64,000 nt of DNA from Kitasatospora setae KM-6054 (GTDB lineage Bacteria; Actinomycetota; Actinomycetes; Streptomycetales; Streptomycetaceae): the NCBI RefSeq assembly GCF_000269985.1, contig NC_016109.1, positions 4,030,001-4,094,000 on the forward strand, read 5' to 3'. The position numbers and the translations under genes were made by a program. Of the stretch, positions 15,237 through 24,060 are shown piece after piece. Under the pieces are notes generated by a model. That model made no database searches and was not told the DNA's origin. It saw nothing but the letters and a program-made list of their open reading frames with translations. Within the stretch, counting starts at the first letter, position 1; each line of letters begins with the position of its first letter.

Positions 15237-17810
15237 TCAGGGGGTCTCCGCCGCGCGGAGGGTGAGGAGCATGGTGGTGCCGCCGCCCGGGGTGTCCTCG
15301 GCGGTGAGGGTGCCGCCCATCGCCTCGGCGAGGCCGCGGGAGAGGGCGAGGCCGAGGCCGGTGCCGGTGGTGTTGTCGGTGTCGCCGAGGCGCTGGAAGG
15401 GCAGGAAGACCCGGTCGCGGTCCTCGGGCGGGATGCCGGGGCCGCGGTCGACGACCCGGATCTCGACCCGGTCGGCGTGGGCGGAGGCGGTGACCAGGAC
15501 GGGGGCGCCGGGCGGGTTGTGGCGCAGCGCGTTGGCGAGGACGTTGGCGAGGACGCGTTCGAGCAGCGGCGGGTCCGCGAGGACCGGCGGGACGGCCTCG
15601 GTGACGGCGCTGCGGACGGGCGCGTCGGGGGTGGCGAGCGCGTCGAGGGCGGCGGGCAGCACCTCGTCCAGGTGGGTGGGGCGCAGGTGCGGGGTGAGGG
15701 CGCCGGCCTGGAGGCGGCTGAGGTCGAGCAGGTTGTCGACCAGCCGGGTGAGGCGGTGCAGGGACTCGTCGGCGAGGGTGAGGAGTTCGGCCCGGTCCTC
15801 GGCGGAGAAGTCGACGTCCGGGCTGCGCAGCGAGCCGACCGAGGCGAGGGCGGCCGCCAGCGGGGTGCGCAGGTCGTGGCTGACGGCGGCGAGCAGGGCG
15901 GTGCGCATCCGGTCGGCGGCGCGGATCGGTTCGACCTCGGCGGCGGCGGTGGCGAGCCGGTCGCGTTCCAGGGCGGCGGCGAGGTGGGCGCCGAACGCGG
16001 CGAGGACGCGCTGGTCGGTGTCGGGCAGGCGGCGGCCGGTGAGCCGCAGCAGGGCGTCCGGGCCGACGGGCAGGTCGGTGGTGTGGACGGGGTCGGCGGT
16101 CGCGGTGGTGTCGGGGCTCTCGGCGGGGCTCTCGGCGGGGCTCTCCACGGGGCTCTCCACGGCGTCCAGGGCCCGGCCGGTGGCGCGGTCGAGCAGGGTG
16201 ACGGTGTCCAGGCCGAAGGAGGTGCGGGTGCGTTCCAGCAGGGCGGGGACGGCGTCGGCGCCGCGCAGCACGGAGCCGGCCAGGGTGGAGAGGGTCTCCG
16301 CCTCGGCGGTGGCGCGGGCGGCCCGGGCGGTCTGCCGTCCGGCGTGGTCGACGACGGTCGACACGCACAGGGCGACGGCGGCGAACACGGCGAGCGCGAT
16401 GAAGTTGTTGGCCTCGCCGATGGTGAAGGTGTGCACGGGCGGGATGAAGTAGTAGTTCAGCAGCAGCGAGGCGGCCAGTGAGGCGAGCAGCGCGGAGACC
16501 GCGCCGCCGAGCAGCGCGACGGCGACGACGCCGAGTTGGAGGATCAGCGCGTCGGTGGTGAGGTTCAGCGCGTGGTGCGCCTGGGAGAGGGCGGCGGTCA
16601 GCATCACGGGGACGGCGAGCCCGGCCGCGTATCCCGAACGGGTGCGGCGGCGGGAGTGGCGGCGGCCCAGCGGGGGGAGCCGGCCGCGGCCGGTGAAGGC
16701 GTGGGTGACCATGTGGACGTCGATGTCCTCGGAGCGGTCGACGGTGGTCTCGCCGATGCCGGGGCCGGTCAGGAAGCGGTTCAGCCGGCCGCGCCGGCTG
16801 GTGCCGAGGACCAGCTGGGTGGCGTCCCGGGCGCGGGCGAAGGCGAGCAGCGCCTCGGGGATGTCGTCGCCGACCACCGAGTGGTAGCTGCCGCCGAGCG
16901 ACTCGACCAGCCGCCGCTGCTCGGCGAGCCGGCCCGGGGAGGCGCCGGCCAGGCCGTCGCTGCGGGAGACGTGCACGGCGAGCAGTTCGCCGCCCGCGGC
17001 CCGGTCGGAGATCCGGGCGGCGCGGCGGATCAGCGTGACGCCCTCGGGGCCGCCGGTGAGCGCGACCACCACCCGTTCGCGGGTCTCCCAGACCCGGTCG
17101 ATCCGGTGCGCGGCCCGGTAGTCGCGCAGGCCCTCGTCGACCCGGCCGGCCAGCCAGAGCAGGGCGAGTTCGCGCAGCGCGGTGAGGTTGCCGATCCGGA
17201 AGTAGTGGGCGAGCGCGGCGTCGACCTGTTCGGCCCGGTACACGTTGCCGTGGGCGAGGCGGCGGCGCAGCGCCTGCGGGGCCATGTCGACGAGTTCGAT
17301 CTGGTCGGCGCGCCGGACCACCTCGTCCGGGACGGTCTCGCGCTGCGGGACGCCGGTGATCTTCTGGACGACGTCGTTGAGCGATTCGAGGTGCTGGATG
17401 TTGACGGTGGTGACGACGTCGATGCCGGCGGCGAGCAGTTCCTCGACGTCCTGCCAGCGCTTGGCGTGCCGGCCGCCGGGGACGTTGGTGTGGGCGAGTT
17501 CGTCGACCAGGGCGAGTTCGGGGCGGCGGGCGAGCAGCCCGTCCAGGTCGAGTTCGGCGAACTCGGCGCCCCGGTACTCCCGGGTGGCGCGCGGGAGTTG
17601 TTCCAGTCCGTCGAGCAGGCGGGCGGTGCGCGGGCGGTCGTGGGTGTCCAGCCAGCCGACCACCACGTCGGTGCCGCGCTCCCGGCGGCGGTGCGCCTCG
17701 TCCAGCATCCGGTAGGTCTTGCCGACGCCGGGCGCGGCGCCGAGGTAGACCCGCAGCCGGCCGGGCCGGCGGTCCTCGGGGTGCGGCCGGGGCCTGGGGT
17801 CAGCTGGCAT
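15237..17810 (-). CDS. kdpD: potassium-responsive sensor histidine kinase
   Basis: Senses potassium limitation and phosphorylates the response regulator KdpE. Domains in order: N-terminal KdpD domain with the Walker A loop GAAPGVGKTYRML (about residues 24-36), a Usp-like domain (about 230-360), four clustered membrane segments of the DUF4118 type (about 390-500), a GAF-like linker, then HisKA with the phospho-acceptor AVSHDLRTPLAA and an HATPase domain. At 857 aa it is normal length. A four-fold 12-bp repeat encodes ESPV/ESPA in the linker. No kdpE is adjacent on either side, which is unusual. Confidence 0.95.
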   Translation of the reverse strand: MPADPRPRPHPEDRRPGRLRVYLGAAPGVGKTYRMLDEAHRRRERGTDVVVGWLDTHDRPRTARLLDGLEQLPRATREYRGAEFAELDLDGLLARRPELALVDELAHTNVPGGRHAKRWQDVEELLAAGIDVVTTVNIQHLESLNDVVQKITGVPQRETVPDEVVRRADQIELVDMAPQALRRRLAHGNVYRAEQVDAALAHYFRIGNLTALRELALLWLAGRVDEGLRDYRAAHRIDRVWETRERVVVALTGGPEGVTLIRRAARISDRAAGGELLAVHVSRSDGLAGASPGRLAEQRRLVESLGGSYHSVVGDDIPEALLAFARARDATQLVLGTSRRGRLNRFLTGPGIGETTVDRSEDIDVHMVTHAFTGRGRLPPLGRRHSRRRTRSGYAAGLAVPVMLTAALSQAHHALNLTTDALILQLGVVAVALLGGAVSALLASLAASLLLNYYFIPPVHTFTIGEANNFIALAVFAAVALCVSTVVDHAGRQTARAARATAEAETLSTLAGSVLRGADAVPALLERTRTSFGLDTVTLLDRATGRALDAVESPVESPAESPAESPDTTATADPVHTTDLPVGPDALLRLTGRRLPDTDQRVLAAFGAHLAAALERDRLATAAAEVEPIRAADRMRTALLAAVSHDLRTPLAAALASVGSLRSPDVDFSAEDRAELLTLADESLHRLTRLVDNLLDLSRLQAGALTPHLRPTHLDEVLPAALDALATPDAPVRSAVTEAVPPVLADPPLLERVLANVLANALRHNPPGAPVLVTASAHADRVEIRVVDRGPGIPPEDRDRVFLPFQRLGDTDNTTGTGLGLALSRGLAEAMGGTLTAEDTPGGGTTMLLTLRAAETP
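16114..16161 (-). repeat. 4 x 12-bp tandem repeat inside kdpD
   Basis: Four consecutive 12-base units, two identical pairs differing by three bases, encode VESPVESPAESPAESP in the linker before the kinase core. It keeps the reading frame at any copy number. Confidence 0.85.
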
Positions 17811-17859
17811 GGCGGCTCTTCTCGGCTGTGGAACGCGGGAGTCGGCGGGGGACGCGTTC

Positions 17860-17893
17860 GGCCGGCCCGGACGGGGGAGCGTCCGGGCCGGCC
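17860..17893 (-). terminator. hairpin between kdpC and kdpD
   Basis: Perfect 13-bp stem (17860-17872 with 17881-17893), eight-base loop, in the 105-base gap. It could terminate kdpFABC or lower readthrough into kdpD. Confidence 0.6.
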
Positions 17894-17915
17894 TGCGCGG
17901 GGAACTGACGTGCCG

Positions 17916-18533
17916 TCACTTGAGGTCGGCGACGGCCTGGTTGAGCCGGAGGACGTTGACGCCGCCCTGGCCGAGGAAGCCGAGCGAGCGGCCGTCGGTG
18001 TGCTGGTCGACGAGCCGGTTCAACTGCTCGGCGGGGATGCTGCGTTCGCGGGCGACCCGGTTGACCTGCTCCCGGGCGTAGGCGACCGAGATGTGCGGAT
18101 CGAGGCCGGAGCCGGAGGCGGTCAGCGCGTCGGGCGGGACGGTGGCGGGGTCGACGCCGTCGAAGGCGGCGACGGCGGCCCGGCGCTCCTCGACGGCCTT
18201 CAGCAGGTCGGCGCTGTTCGGGCCGAGGTTGGAGGCGCCGGAGGCGGTCGGGTCGTAGCCGCCGGCGGACGGGCGGGGCTGGAACCACTTGGGGTCGGGC
18301 TGGGCCGGGGCGTCCGGGGCGGCCCCGTCGGCCTTCGGCAGGTCGAAGGTCTGGCCGATCAGGCCGGAGCCGACCGGTCTGCCGTCGCTCTTCACGAGTG
18401 AGCCGTTGGCCCTTGCCGGGAAGGCGAGTTGGCTGATGCCGGTGACCAGCAGCGGGTAGGCGATGCCGAGGATCACGGTCATCACCAGCAGCATCCGCAG
18501 CGCGGTGAGGTGGGTGCGCAGGAAGACGGGCAT
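17916..18533 (-). CDS. kdpC: K+-transporting ATPase subunit C
   Basis: Stabilising subunit of the KdpFABC pump, 205 aa. One N-terminal membrane segment (about residues 12-35), then a periplasmic domain with LVKSDGRPVGSGLIGQ and the conserved ASGSGLDPHIS-x-YA region. Normal length. It follows kdpB by 19 bases on the same strand. Confidence 0.95.
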   Translation of the reverse strand: MPVFLRTHLTALRMLLVMTVILGIAYPLLVTGISQLAFPARANGSLVKSDGRPVGSGLIGQTFDLPKADGAAPDAPAQPDPKWFQPRPSAGGYDPTASGASNLGPNSADLLKAVEERRAAVAAFDGVDPATVPPDALTASGSGLDPHISVAYAREQVNRVARERSIPAEQLNRLVDQHTDGRSLGFLGQGGVNVLRLNQAVADLK

Positions 18534-18552
18534 GTCTCGTTCTCCTCTCTTG

Positions 18553-20628
18553 TCAGTTGAGGCCGGGGACGAACCGGACGACCAGGTCGATGAGTTTGAT
18601 GCCGACGAACGGGACGACCAGGCCGCCCAGGCCGTAGATCCCGATGTTCCGGGCCAGCAGTGAACCGGCGTCGCTGGGGCGGTACGTGACGCCGCGCAGG
18701 GCGAGCGGGATCAGGCCGACGATGACCAGGGCGTTGAAGACGATCGCCGAGGTGATCGCGGAGGTCGGGCTGTGCAGGCCCATGATGTTGAGCCGGCTCA
18801 GGCCCGGGTAGACGCCGGCGAACATCGCCGGGATGATCGCGAAGTACTTGGCGACGTCGTTGGCGATCGAGAAGGTCGTCAACGCGCCCCGGGTGATCAG
18901 CAGTTGCTTGCCGATCTCGACGATCTCGATCAGCTTGGTGGGGTTGGAGTCCAGGTCGACCATGTTGCCGGCCTCCTTGGCCGCCATGGTGCCGGTGTTC
19001 ATCGCGACGCCGACGTCGGCCTGGGCGAGCGCGGGGGCGTCGTTGGTGCCGTCGCCGGTCATCGCGACCAGCTTGCCGCCCTCCTGCTCCTTCTTGATCA
19101 GGGCCATCTTGTCCTCGGGCGTGGCCTCGGCGAGGAAGTCGTCGACGCCCGCCTCCTCGGCGATGGCCCGGGCGGTCAGCGGGTTGTCGCCGGTGATCAT
19201 GACGGTCCTGATGCCCATCCGGCGGAGTTCCTCGAAGCGCTCCCGCATGCCCTCCTTCACCACGTCCTTGAGGTGGATCACCCCGAGGACGCGCGGCACG
19301 CCCCCGCCGCCGTCGCGCTCGGCGACGACCAGCGGGGTGCCGCCCGCGGCGGAGATCCCGTCGACCAGCGCGGCGACGTCCTCGCCGACCGAACCGCCGT
19401 GCCCGGTCACCCAGTTGGCGACCGAACCGGCCGCACCCTTGCGGACCTCGCGGCCGTCCGCGTCGACGCCGGACATCCGGGTCTGCGCGGTGAACGGCAC
19501 CCACACCGCGTGCGCCAACTCGCCCTGGGCGCGGGCCCGCAGGCCGTACCCGGTCTTGGCGAGGACGACGATCGAGCGGCCCTCGGGGGTCTCGTCGGCG
19601 AGCGAGGAGAGCTGGGCCGCGTCGGCCAGTTCGGCCACCCCGACCCCGGCGGCGGGCAGGAACTCGGCGGCCTGCCGGTTGCCGAGGGTGATGGTGCCGG
19701 TCTTGTCGAGCAGCAGCGTGTTGACGTCGCCCGCGGCCTCCACCGCCCGGCCCGACATGGCGAGCACGTTGCGCTGGACGAGGCGGTCCATGCCGGCGAT
19801 GCCGATCGCCGAGAGCAGCGCGCCGATCGTGGTCGGGATCAGCGCCACGATCAGCGCGACCAGCACGATCGTCGACTGCGGGGCCCCGGCGTACGCCGCC
19901 ATCGGCTGCAGGGTGACCACCGCGACCAGGAAGACCACGGTCAGCGAGGCCAGCAGGATGTTCAGGGCGATCTCGTTCGGCGTCTTCTGCCGGGCCGCGC
20001 CCTCGACCAGGGCGATCATCCGGTCGATGAAGGTCTTGCCGGGCTCCGAGGTGATCCTCACGACGATCCGGTCGGAGAGCACCTTGGTCCCGCCGGTCAC
20101 CGCGGAGCGGTCGCCGCCGGACTCGCGGATCACCGGCGCGGACTCGCCGGTGATCGCCGACTCGTCCACCGACGCGACGCCCTCGACCACGTCGCCGTCG
20201 CCGGGGATCACCTGGCCGGCCTCGACCACCACGTGGTCGCCCGAGCGCAGCGCGGTGCCCGGCACCTCCTCCTCGGCCCCGGACGACGGCCAGCCGGTGA
20301 GCCGGCGGGCCACCGACTCGGTCCTGGCCCGGCGCAGCGTGTCGGCCTGCGCCTTGCCGCGGCCCTCGGCGACCGCCTCCGCCAGGTTGGCGAAGACCGT
20401 GGTCAGCCACAGCCACAGGGTGATCGCCCAGGCGAAGACGGACGGGTCGGCGATCGCGGCGACGGTGGTGACCACCGAGCCGACCTCGACCACGAACATC
20501 ACCGGGTTCTTCACCATCACCCGGGGGTCGAGCTTGCGCACCGCGTCGGGCAGCGAGGCGAGCAGCAGTTTCGGATCGAGCAGGCCGGCCGCGGCGCGGC
20601 CCGGAACCTCAGGGGCGGTGACGGACAT
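18553..20628 (-). CDS. kdpB: K+-transporting ATPase subunit B
   Basis: ATP-hydrolysing P-type subunit that drives KdpA, 691 aa. It has TGES (160-163), the IPTTIG membrane motif (about 264-269), phosphorylation site DKTGT (Asp308), and GDGTNDAPALAQADVG in the hinge. Its ATG overlaps the kdpA stop by one base (TGATG), so translation is coupled. Normal length for the family. Confidence 0.97.
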   Translation of the reverse strand: MSVTAPEVPGRAAAGLLDPKLLLASLPDAVRKLDPRVMVKNPVMFVVEVGSVVTTVAAIADPSVFAWAITLWLWLTTVFANLAEAVAEGRGKAQADTLRRARTESVARRLTGWPSSGAEEEVPGTALRSGDHVVVEAGQVIPGDGDVVEGVASVDESAITGESAPVIRESGGDRSAVTGGTKVLSDRIVVRITSEPGKTFIDRMIALVEGAARQKTPNEIALNILLASLTVVFLVAVVTLQPMAAYAGAPQSTIVLVALIVALIPTTIGALLSAIGIAGMDRLVQRNVLAMSGRAVEAAGDVNTLLLDKTGTITLGNRQAAEFLPAAGVGVAELADAAQLSSLADETPEGRSIVVLAKTGYGLRARAQGELAHAVWVPFTAQTRMSGVDADGREVRKGAAGSVANWVTGHGGSVGEDVAALVDGISAAGGTPLVVAERDGGGGVPRVLGVIHLKDVVKEGMRERFEELRRMGIRTVMITGDNPLTARAIAEEAGVDDFLAEATPEDKMALIKKEQEGGKLVAMTGDGTNDAPALAQADVGVAMNTGTMAAKEAGNMVDLDSNPTKLIEIVEIGKQLLITRGALTTFSIANDVAKYFAIIPAMFAGVYPGLSRLNIMGLHSPTSAITSAIVFNALVIVGLIPLALRGVTYRPSDAGSLLARNIGIYGLGGLVVPFVGIKLIDLVVRFVPGLN

Positions 20629-22289
20629 CAGTGGAGACCTTCTGCGATCGGCCCGAGGGCCAGGGCCGGGAAGTAGGTGAGGCCGACGACGATCAGGATC
20701 ACGCTCGACAGCAGGCCGACGAACAGCGGCCGGTGCGTGGGCAGCGTGCCCGCGCCCGCCGGGACGGGCCGCTGGCGGGCCAGCGAGCCGGCCAGCGCGA
20801 GCACGAACACCATCGGCAGGAACCGGCCGAACACCATCGCCAGGCCCAGCGCCGTGTCGTACCAGTCGGTGTTGACGGTGATGCCCGCGAACGCCGAGCC
20901 GTTGTTGTTCGCCGCCGAGGTGAACGCGTACAGCACCTCGGAGAAGCCGTGCGCGCCGTCGTTCAGCATCCCGGCCCGCTCGCCGGGCAGGGCGATCGCG
21001 GTGCCCGCGCCGATCAGCACGATCGCCGGGGTGGTGAGGATGTACAGGGAGGCGAACTTCATCTCCCGGCCGCCGAGCTTCTTGCCCAGGTACTCGGGGG
21101 TGCGGCCGACCATCAGGCCCGCGACGAACACCGCCACGACCGCCAGGATCAGCATCCCGTACAGGCCGGAGCCGGTGCCGCCGGGCGCGATCTCGCCCAG
21201 CATCATGTCGAACACGGTGAGCCCGCCGCCGAACGGCGTGAACGAGTCGTGGAAGGAGTTCACCGCGCCGGTCGAGGTCAGCGTCGTGGACGCCGCGAAC
21301 AGGCCGGACGCGGCCACCCCGAAGCGCTGCTCCTTGCCCTCCAGCGCCGCGCCGGCCGCCTGCAGGGCGCTGCCCGCGTGCTGGTGCTCGAAGAAGGTGA
21401 TCAGCACCGCCGAGGCCGTCCAGAACAGGCCCATCACGGCGGCGATCGCGTAGCCCTGGCGGTGGTCGCCGACCATCCGGCCGAAGGTGCGCGGCAGCGC
21501 GAACGGGATCACCAGCAGCAGGAAGACCTCCAGCAGGTTGGTGAAGCCGGTCGGGTTCTCGAACGGGTGGGCCGAGTTGGCGTTGTAGAAGCCGCCGCCG
21601 TTGGTCCCCAGCAGCTTGATGACCTCCTGCGAGGCCACCGGCCCGCCCGGGAGCGACTGCTGACCGCCGGTCAGGGTGGTCACCTGCTCGAAGCCGTGGA
21701 AGTTCTGCACCACCCCGTTCGCCGCCAGCACCAGGGCGAACAGCACCGCGAGCGGCAGCAGCAGGCGCAGCGAGATCCGGGTCAGGTCGACCCAGAAGTT
21801 GCCGACCCGGTCGGTGCGGTTGCGGGTGAAGCCGCGGATCAGCGCCGCGACGACCGCGATGCCGACCGCCGCCGAGACGAAGTTCTGCACCGCCAGGCCG
21901 GCCATCTGGACCAGGTGGCCCATCGCCGACTCGCCGCTGTACGACTGCCAGTTGGTGTTGGTGGTGAACGAGATCGCGGTGTTCCACGCCTGGTGCGCGG
22001 CCATCTCCGGCACGCCCAGGCTGAGCAGCAGGTGCGTCTGGAGCCGGATCAGCCCGTACAGGAACAGCACGGAGAGCGCGGAGAACGCCAGCACCGAGCG
22101 CAGGTACACCGGCCAGCGCTGGTCGGCGTCGGCGTCGACGCCGACCACCTTGTACAGCGCCTTCTCGGCTCTCAGGTGGCGGGCGGAGGTGAGCAGCTTG
22201 GCGATGTGGTCGCCGAGGGGGCGGTAGCAGAGGGCCAGCGCGCCGACCAGGGCGATCGCCTGCAGCCACCCGGCGAGAGTGGGACCCAT
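20628..22289 (-). CDS. kdpA: K+-transporting ATPase subunit A (K+ channel-like)
   Basis: Potassium-selective membrane subunit, 553 aa, with about ten membrane segments. The selectivity-filter loops are visible as TNTNWQSYSGES, TNGGGFYNANSAHPFENP and AANNNGSAFAGI. One base separates it from kdpF upstream. Length and motifs are typical. Confidence 0.97.
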   Translation of the reverse strand: MGPTLAGWLQAIALVGALALCYRPLGDHIAKLLTSARHLRAEKALYKVVGVDADADQRWPVYLRSVLAFSALSVLFLYGLIRLQTHLLLSLGVPEMAAHQAWNTAISFTTNTNWQSYSGESAMGHLVQMAGLAVQNFVSAAVGIAVVAALIRGFTRNRTDRVGNFWVDLTRISLRLLLPLAVLFALVLAANGVVQNFHGFEQVTTLTGGQQSLPGGPVASQEVIKLLGTNGGGFYNANSAHPFENPTGFTNLLEVFLLLVIPFALPRTFGRMVGDHRQGYAIAAVMGLFWTASAVLITFFEHQHAGSALQAAGAALEGKEQRFGVAASGLFAASTTLTSTGAVNSFHDSFTPFGGGLTVFDMMLGEIAPGGTGSGLYGMLILAVVAVFVAGLMVGRTPEYLGKKLGGREMKFASLYILTTPAIVLIGAGTAIALPGERAGMLNDGAHGFSEVLYAFTSAANNNGSAFAGITVNTDWYDTALGLAMVFGRFLPMVFVLALAGSLARQRPVPAGAGTLPTHRPLFVGLLSSVILIVVGLTYFPALALGPIAEGLH

Positions 22290-22290
22290 G

Positions 22291-22380
22291 TCAGAACTTC
22301 TCCGGGTGGATCAGCGCGAGGACGAGGTAGCCGACGAGTGCGGCGGCGACGAGGAGACCGGCTATGTGTTCGGCGCTCAC
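22291..22380 (-). CDS. kdpF: KdpF small membrane subunit
   Basis: 29-residue single-pass peptide (MSAEHIAGLLVAAALVGYLV then LALIHPEKF) of the size and composition of KdpF, which stabilises the Kdp complex. Its GTG start overlaps by four bases (GTGA) the stop of an upstream 27-residue ORF, and its stop is one base before kdpA. Confidence 0.88.
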   Translation of the reverse strand: MSAEHIAGLLVAAALVGYLVLALIHPEKF

Positions 22381-22460
22381 AGCTTCTCCACCCCCCGCGC
22401 GATCAGGGCGATGACGGCGAACACGGCGACCGTGACACCGACGTAGATCAGGTCTGACAT
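22377..22460 (-). CDS. 27-aa membrane peptide at head of kdp operon
   Basis: ORF of 27 residues, starting MSDLIYVGVTVAVFAVIALI and ending ARGVEKL. Nearly the whole length is one membrane helix with a positively charged C-terminus. The stop overlaps the kdpF start by four bases, so the two are translationally coupled, and a GGTGG lies six bases before the ATG. It resembles KdpF in size and topology but not in sequence. It is a plausible extra Kdp subunit or regulator; no function is known to me. Confidence 0.7.
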   Translation of the reverse strand: MSDLIYVGVTVAVFAVIALIARGVEKL

Positions 22461-22548
22461 GGCATCCACCAAGGTGGTTCGGAGCGGACGCCGGCGCTTT
22501 CCGCCGGCACCCCCGAGCCAAGCAGCGCGAACCCCCGCTCCCCCGTCC

Positions 22549-22600
22549 CCTGACGCCCCCCATACGGCCGCCCCGGCAGCCTTGACGCCCCCTTGACGCC
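22549..22600. promoter_or_regulatory. TGACGCC direct repeats upstream of kdp
   Basis: CTTGACGCC at 22581 and 22592 are exactly 11 bases apart, with CCTGACGCC at 22549. An 11-bp phase suits two monomers of an OmpR/PhoB-type regulator such as KdpE on one DNA face. They cannot be -35 boxes of kdp, which is on the other strand. Confidence 0.55.
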
Positions 22601-22661
22601 GCCCGCGCCCCCGGCCCGCTCCCCGGCGCTCTCCCGGCCCGCGCCCCGGCGCCCTCCCGGC

Positions 22662-23501
22662 TCAGGCCAGGCCGGCCGCCAGCGCGGTCAGGGTCGCGCC
22701 GAGCGGGGCGTCCAGGCGGGTGGTGGCGAGGTCGTCGCCGCGGGTGGTGCCGCGGGTGACGATGGCGACCGGCTTGCCGGTCTTCGCGGCGTGGCGGACG
22801 AAGCGCAGGCCGGACATCACCGCGAGCGAGGAGCCGAGGACCAGCAGGGCGCGGCCCTCGTCGACCAACCGGTAGCAGTGCTCGACCCGGTCCTTGGGGA
22901 CGCTCTCGCCGAAGAACACCACGTCCGGCTTGAGGACGCCGCCGCAGGCCGCGCAGGGGGCGACGGTGAAGGTGGCGACCAGGCCGTCCGGCAGTTCGAC
23001 GTCGCCGTCCGGGTTGATCCGCGAACCGGCGTCCCGGAAGGCCGGGTTGAGGGCGGCGAGGCGCTCGTCGAGGGCGGCGCGGGCGGTGACGGCGCCGCAG
23101 TCGAGGCAGACCACCCGGTCCAGGCCGCCGTGCAGCTCGACCGCGTCGGGGGTGCCGGCCGCGCGGTGCAGGCCGTCCACGTTCTGGGTGATCACCGCGG
23201 AGACCCGGCCCGCCGCCCGCAACCGGGCCACCGCGAGGTGCCCGGCGTTCGGCCTGGCCCCGGCGATCACCGCCCGCCCCGCGTGGCTGCGCGCCCAGTA
23301 GCGGCGGCGGGCCGGCTCGTCCGCGAGGAACTCCTGGTACGTCATCGGCGCCCGGTTGCGGCGCACCCCGTCCGGCCCCCGGTAGTCCGGGATCCCCGAC
23401 TCGGTGGACAGCCCGGCCCCGCTCAGCACCACCACCCCGCCGCCGTCCAGCAGCCGGGCCACCTCGGGGAGTCCGTCCTCGTACGCGCTCATGCCGTCCA
23501 T
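22662..23501 (-). CDS. sirtuin NAD-dependent protein deacylase
   Basis: 279-aa sirtuin. It has the NAD-binding GAGLSTESGIPDYRG, TQNVDGLH, the catalytic His in ELHGGLDRVVC, and paired zinc cysteines CLDC and CAAC. It removes acetyl or other acyl groups from lysines using NAD. ATG 23501 and 23492 are both possible starts; neither has a strong ribosome binding site. It lies upstream of kdp on the same strand with a 201-base gap that carries the TGACGCC repeats. Confidence 0.92.
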   Translation of the reverse strand: MDGMSAYEDGLPEVARLLDGGGVVVLSGAGLSTESGIPDYRGPDGVRRNRAPMTYQEFLADEPARRRYWARSHAGRAVIAGARPNAGHLAVARLRAAGRVSAVITQNVDGLHRAAGTPDAVELHGGLDRVVCLDCGAVTARAALDERLAALNPAFRDAGSRINPDGDVELPDGLVATFTVAPCAACGGVLKPDVVFFGESVPKDRVEHCYRLVDEGRALLVLGSSLAVMSGLRFVRHAAKTGKPVAIVTRGTTRGDDLATTRLDAPLGATLTALAAGLA

Positions 23502-23658
23502 TGTGGAACGCCCCGGCCGCGAACGGCGCCGGAGCGGGCGGGCGGCGCGGACGGGTGTGCGGCCCGAGCGGTGCCCCCACGCACCGCCCGGGCCGCTCCG
23601 GATGCGGAGGTTCCGGCCCCCACAGCCCGAACTTCCGCCGCTTCCTTTGTACTTCGGT

Positions 23659-24060
23659 TCACCTCCGGTGCAGAAGATGCGTACGGATCTTTCTTGGGAG
23701 CGCTTCCAAGACGTGACCGCGCGCCGGGCGCCGGGCGGGGAGCAGGGCGGGGAGCAGGGCGGCGGCGGTGAGCAGGGCGAGGTGGGCCGGTTCGGTGGCG
23801 GACCAGCCGAGTTCGGCGTGCCGGTGTTCGGCGAAGCCGTTGTGGAAGAGCCAGACGGCCGGGCCGATCAGCGGCGCGGCGGCGGGGCGGGAGCGGGCGC
23901 CGAGGGCGGCGCAGGCGGCGGCGAAGGCGGTGAGCGCGAACCAGCCGGGGCGCAGTTCGCCGAGCGGGCCGAGGACGGCGGCGGTCGCGGCGCCCGCGAG
24001 CAGCGCGAGGACGGCGGACAGGTCGACCGGCAGGCGCGGCGGCGGGGCGGCGGCGCTCAT
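23659..24060 (-). CDS. hydrophobic membrane protein coupled to Usp
   Basis: 133-aa protein. Three to four hydrophobic stretches fill about residues 12-105, and the C-terminal 25 residues are basic. I do not recognise a named family; a DUF4118-like bundle is possible. Its ATG overlaps the stop of the universal stress protein gene by four bases (ATGA), so it is co-translated with it. A link to membrane stress or potassium sensing is inferred from neighbours only. Confidence 0.65.
   Translation of the reverse strand: MSAAAPPPRLPVDLSAVLALLAGAATAAVLGPLGELRPGWFALTAFAAACAALGARSRPAAAPLIGPAVWLFHNGFAEHRHAELGWSATEPAHLALLTAAALLPALLPARRPARGHVLEALPRKIRTHLLHRR

Noticed and set aside
18772..20676. Long + strand frames opposite kdpB
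   Set aside because: They are shadows of kdpB, which has complete P-type ATPase motifs on the minus strand.
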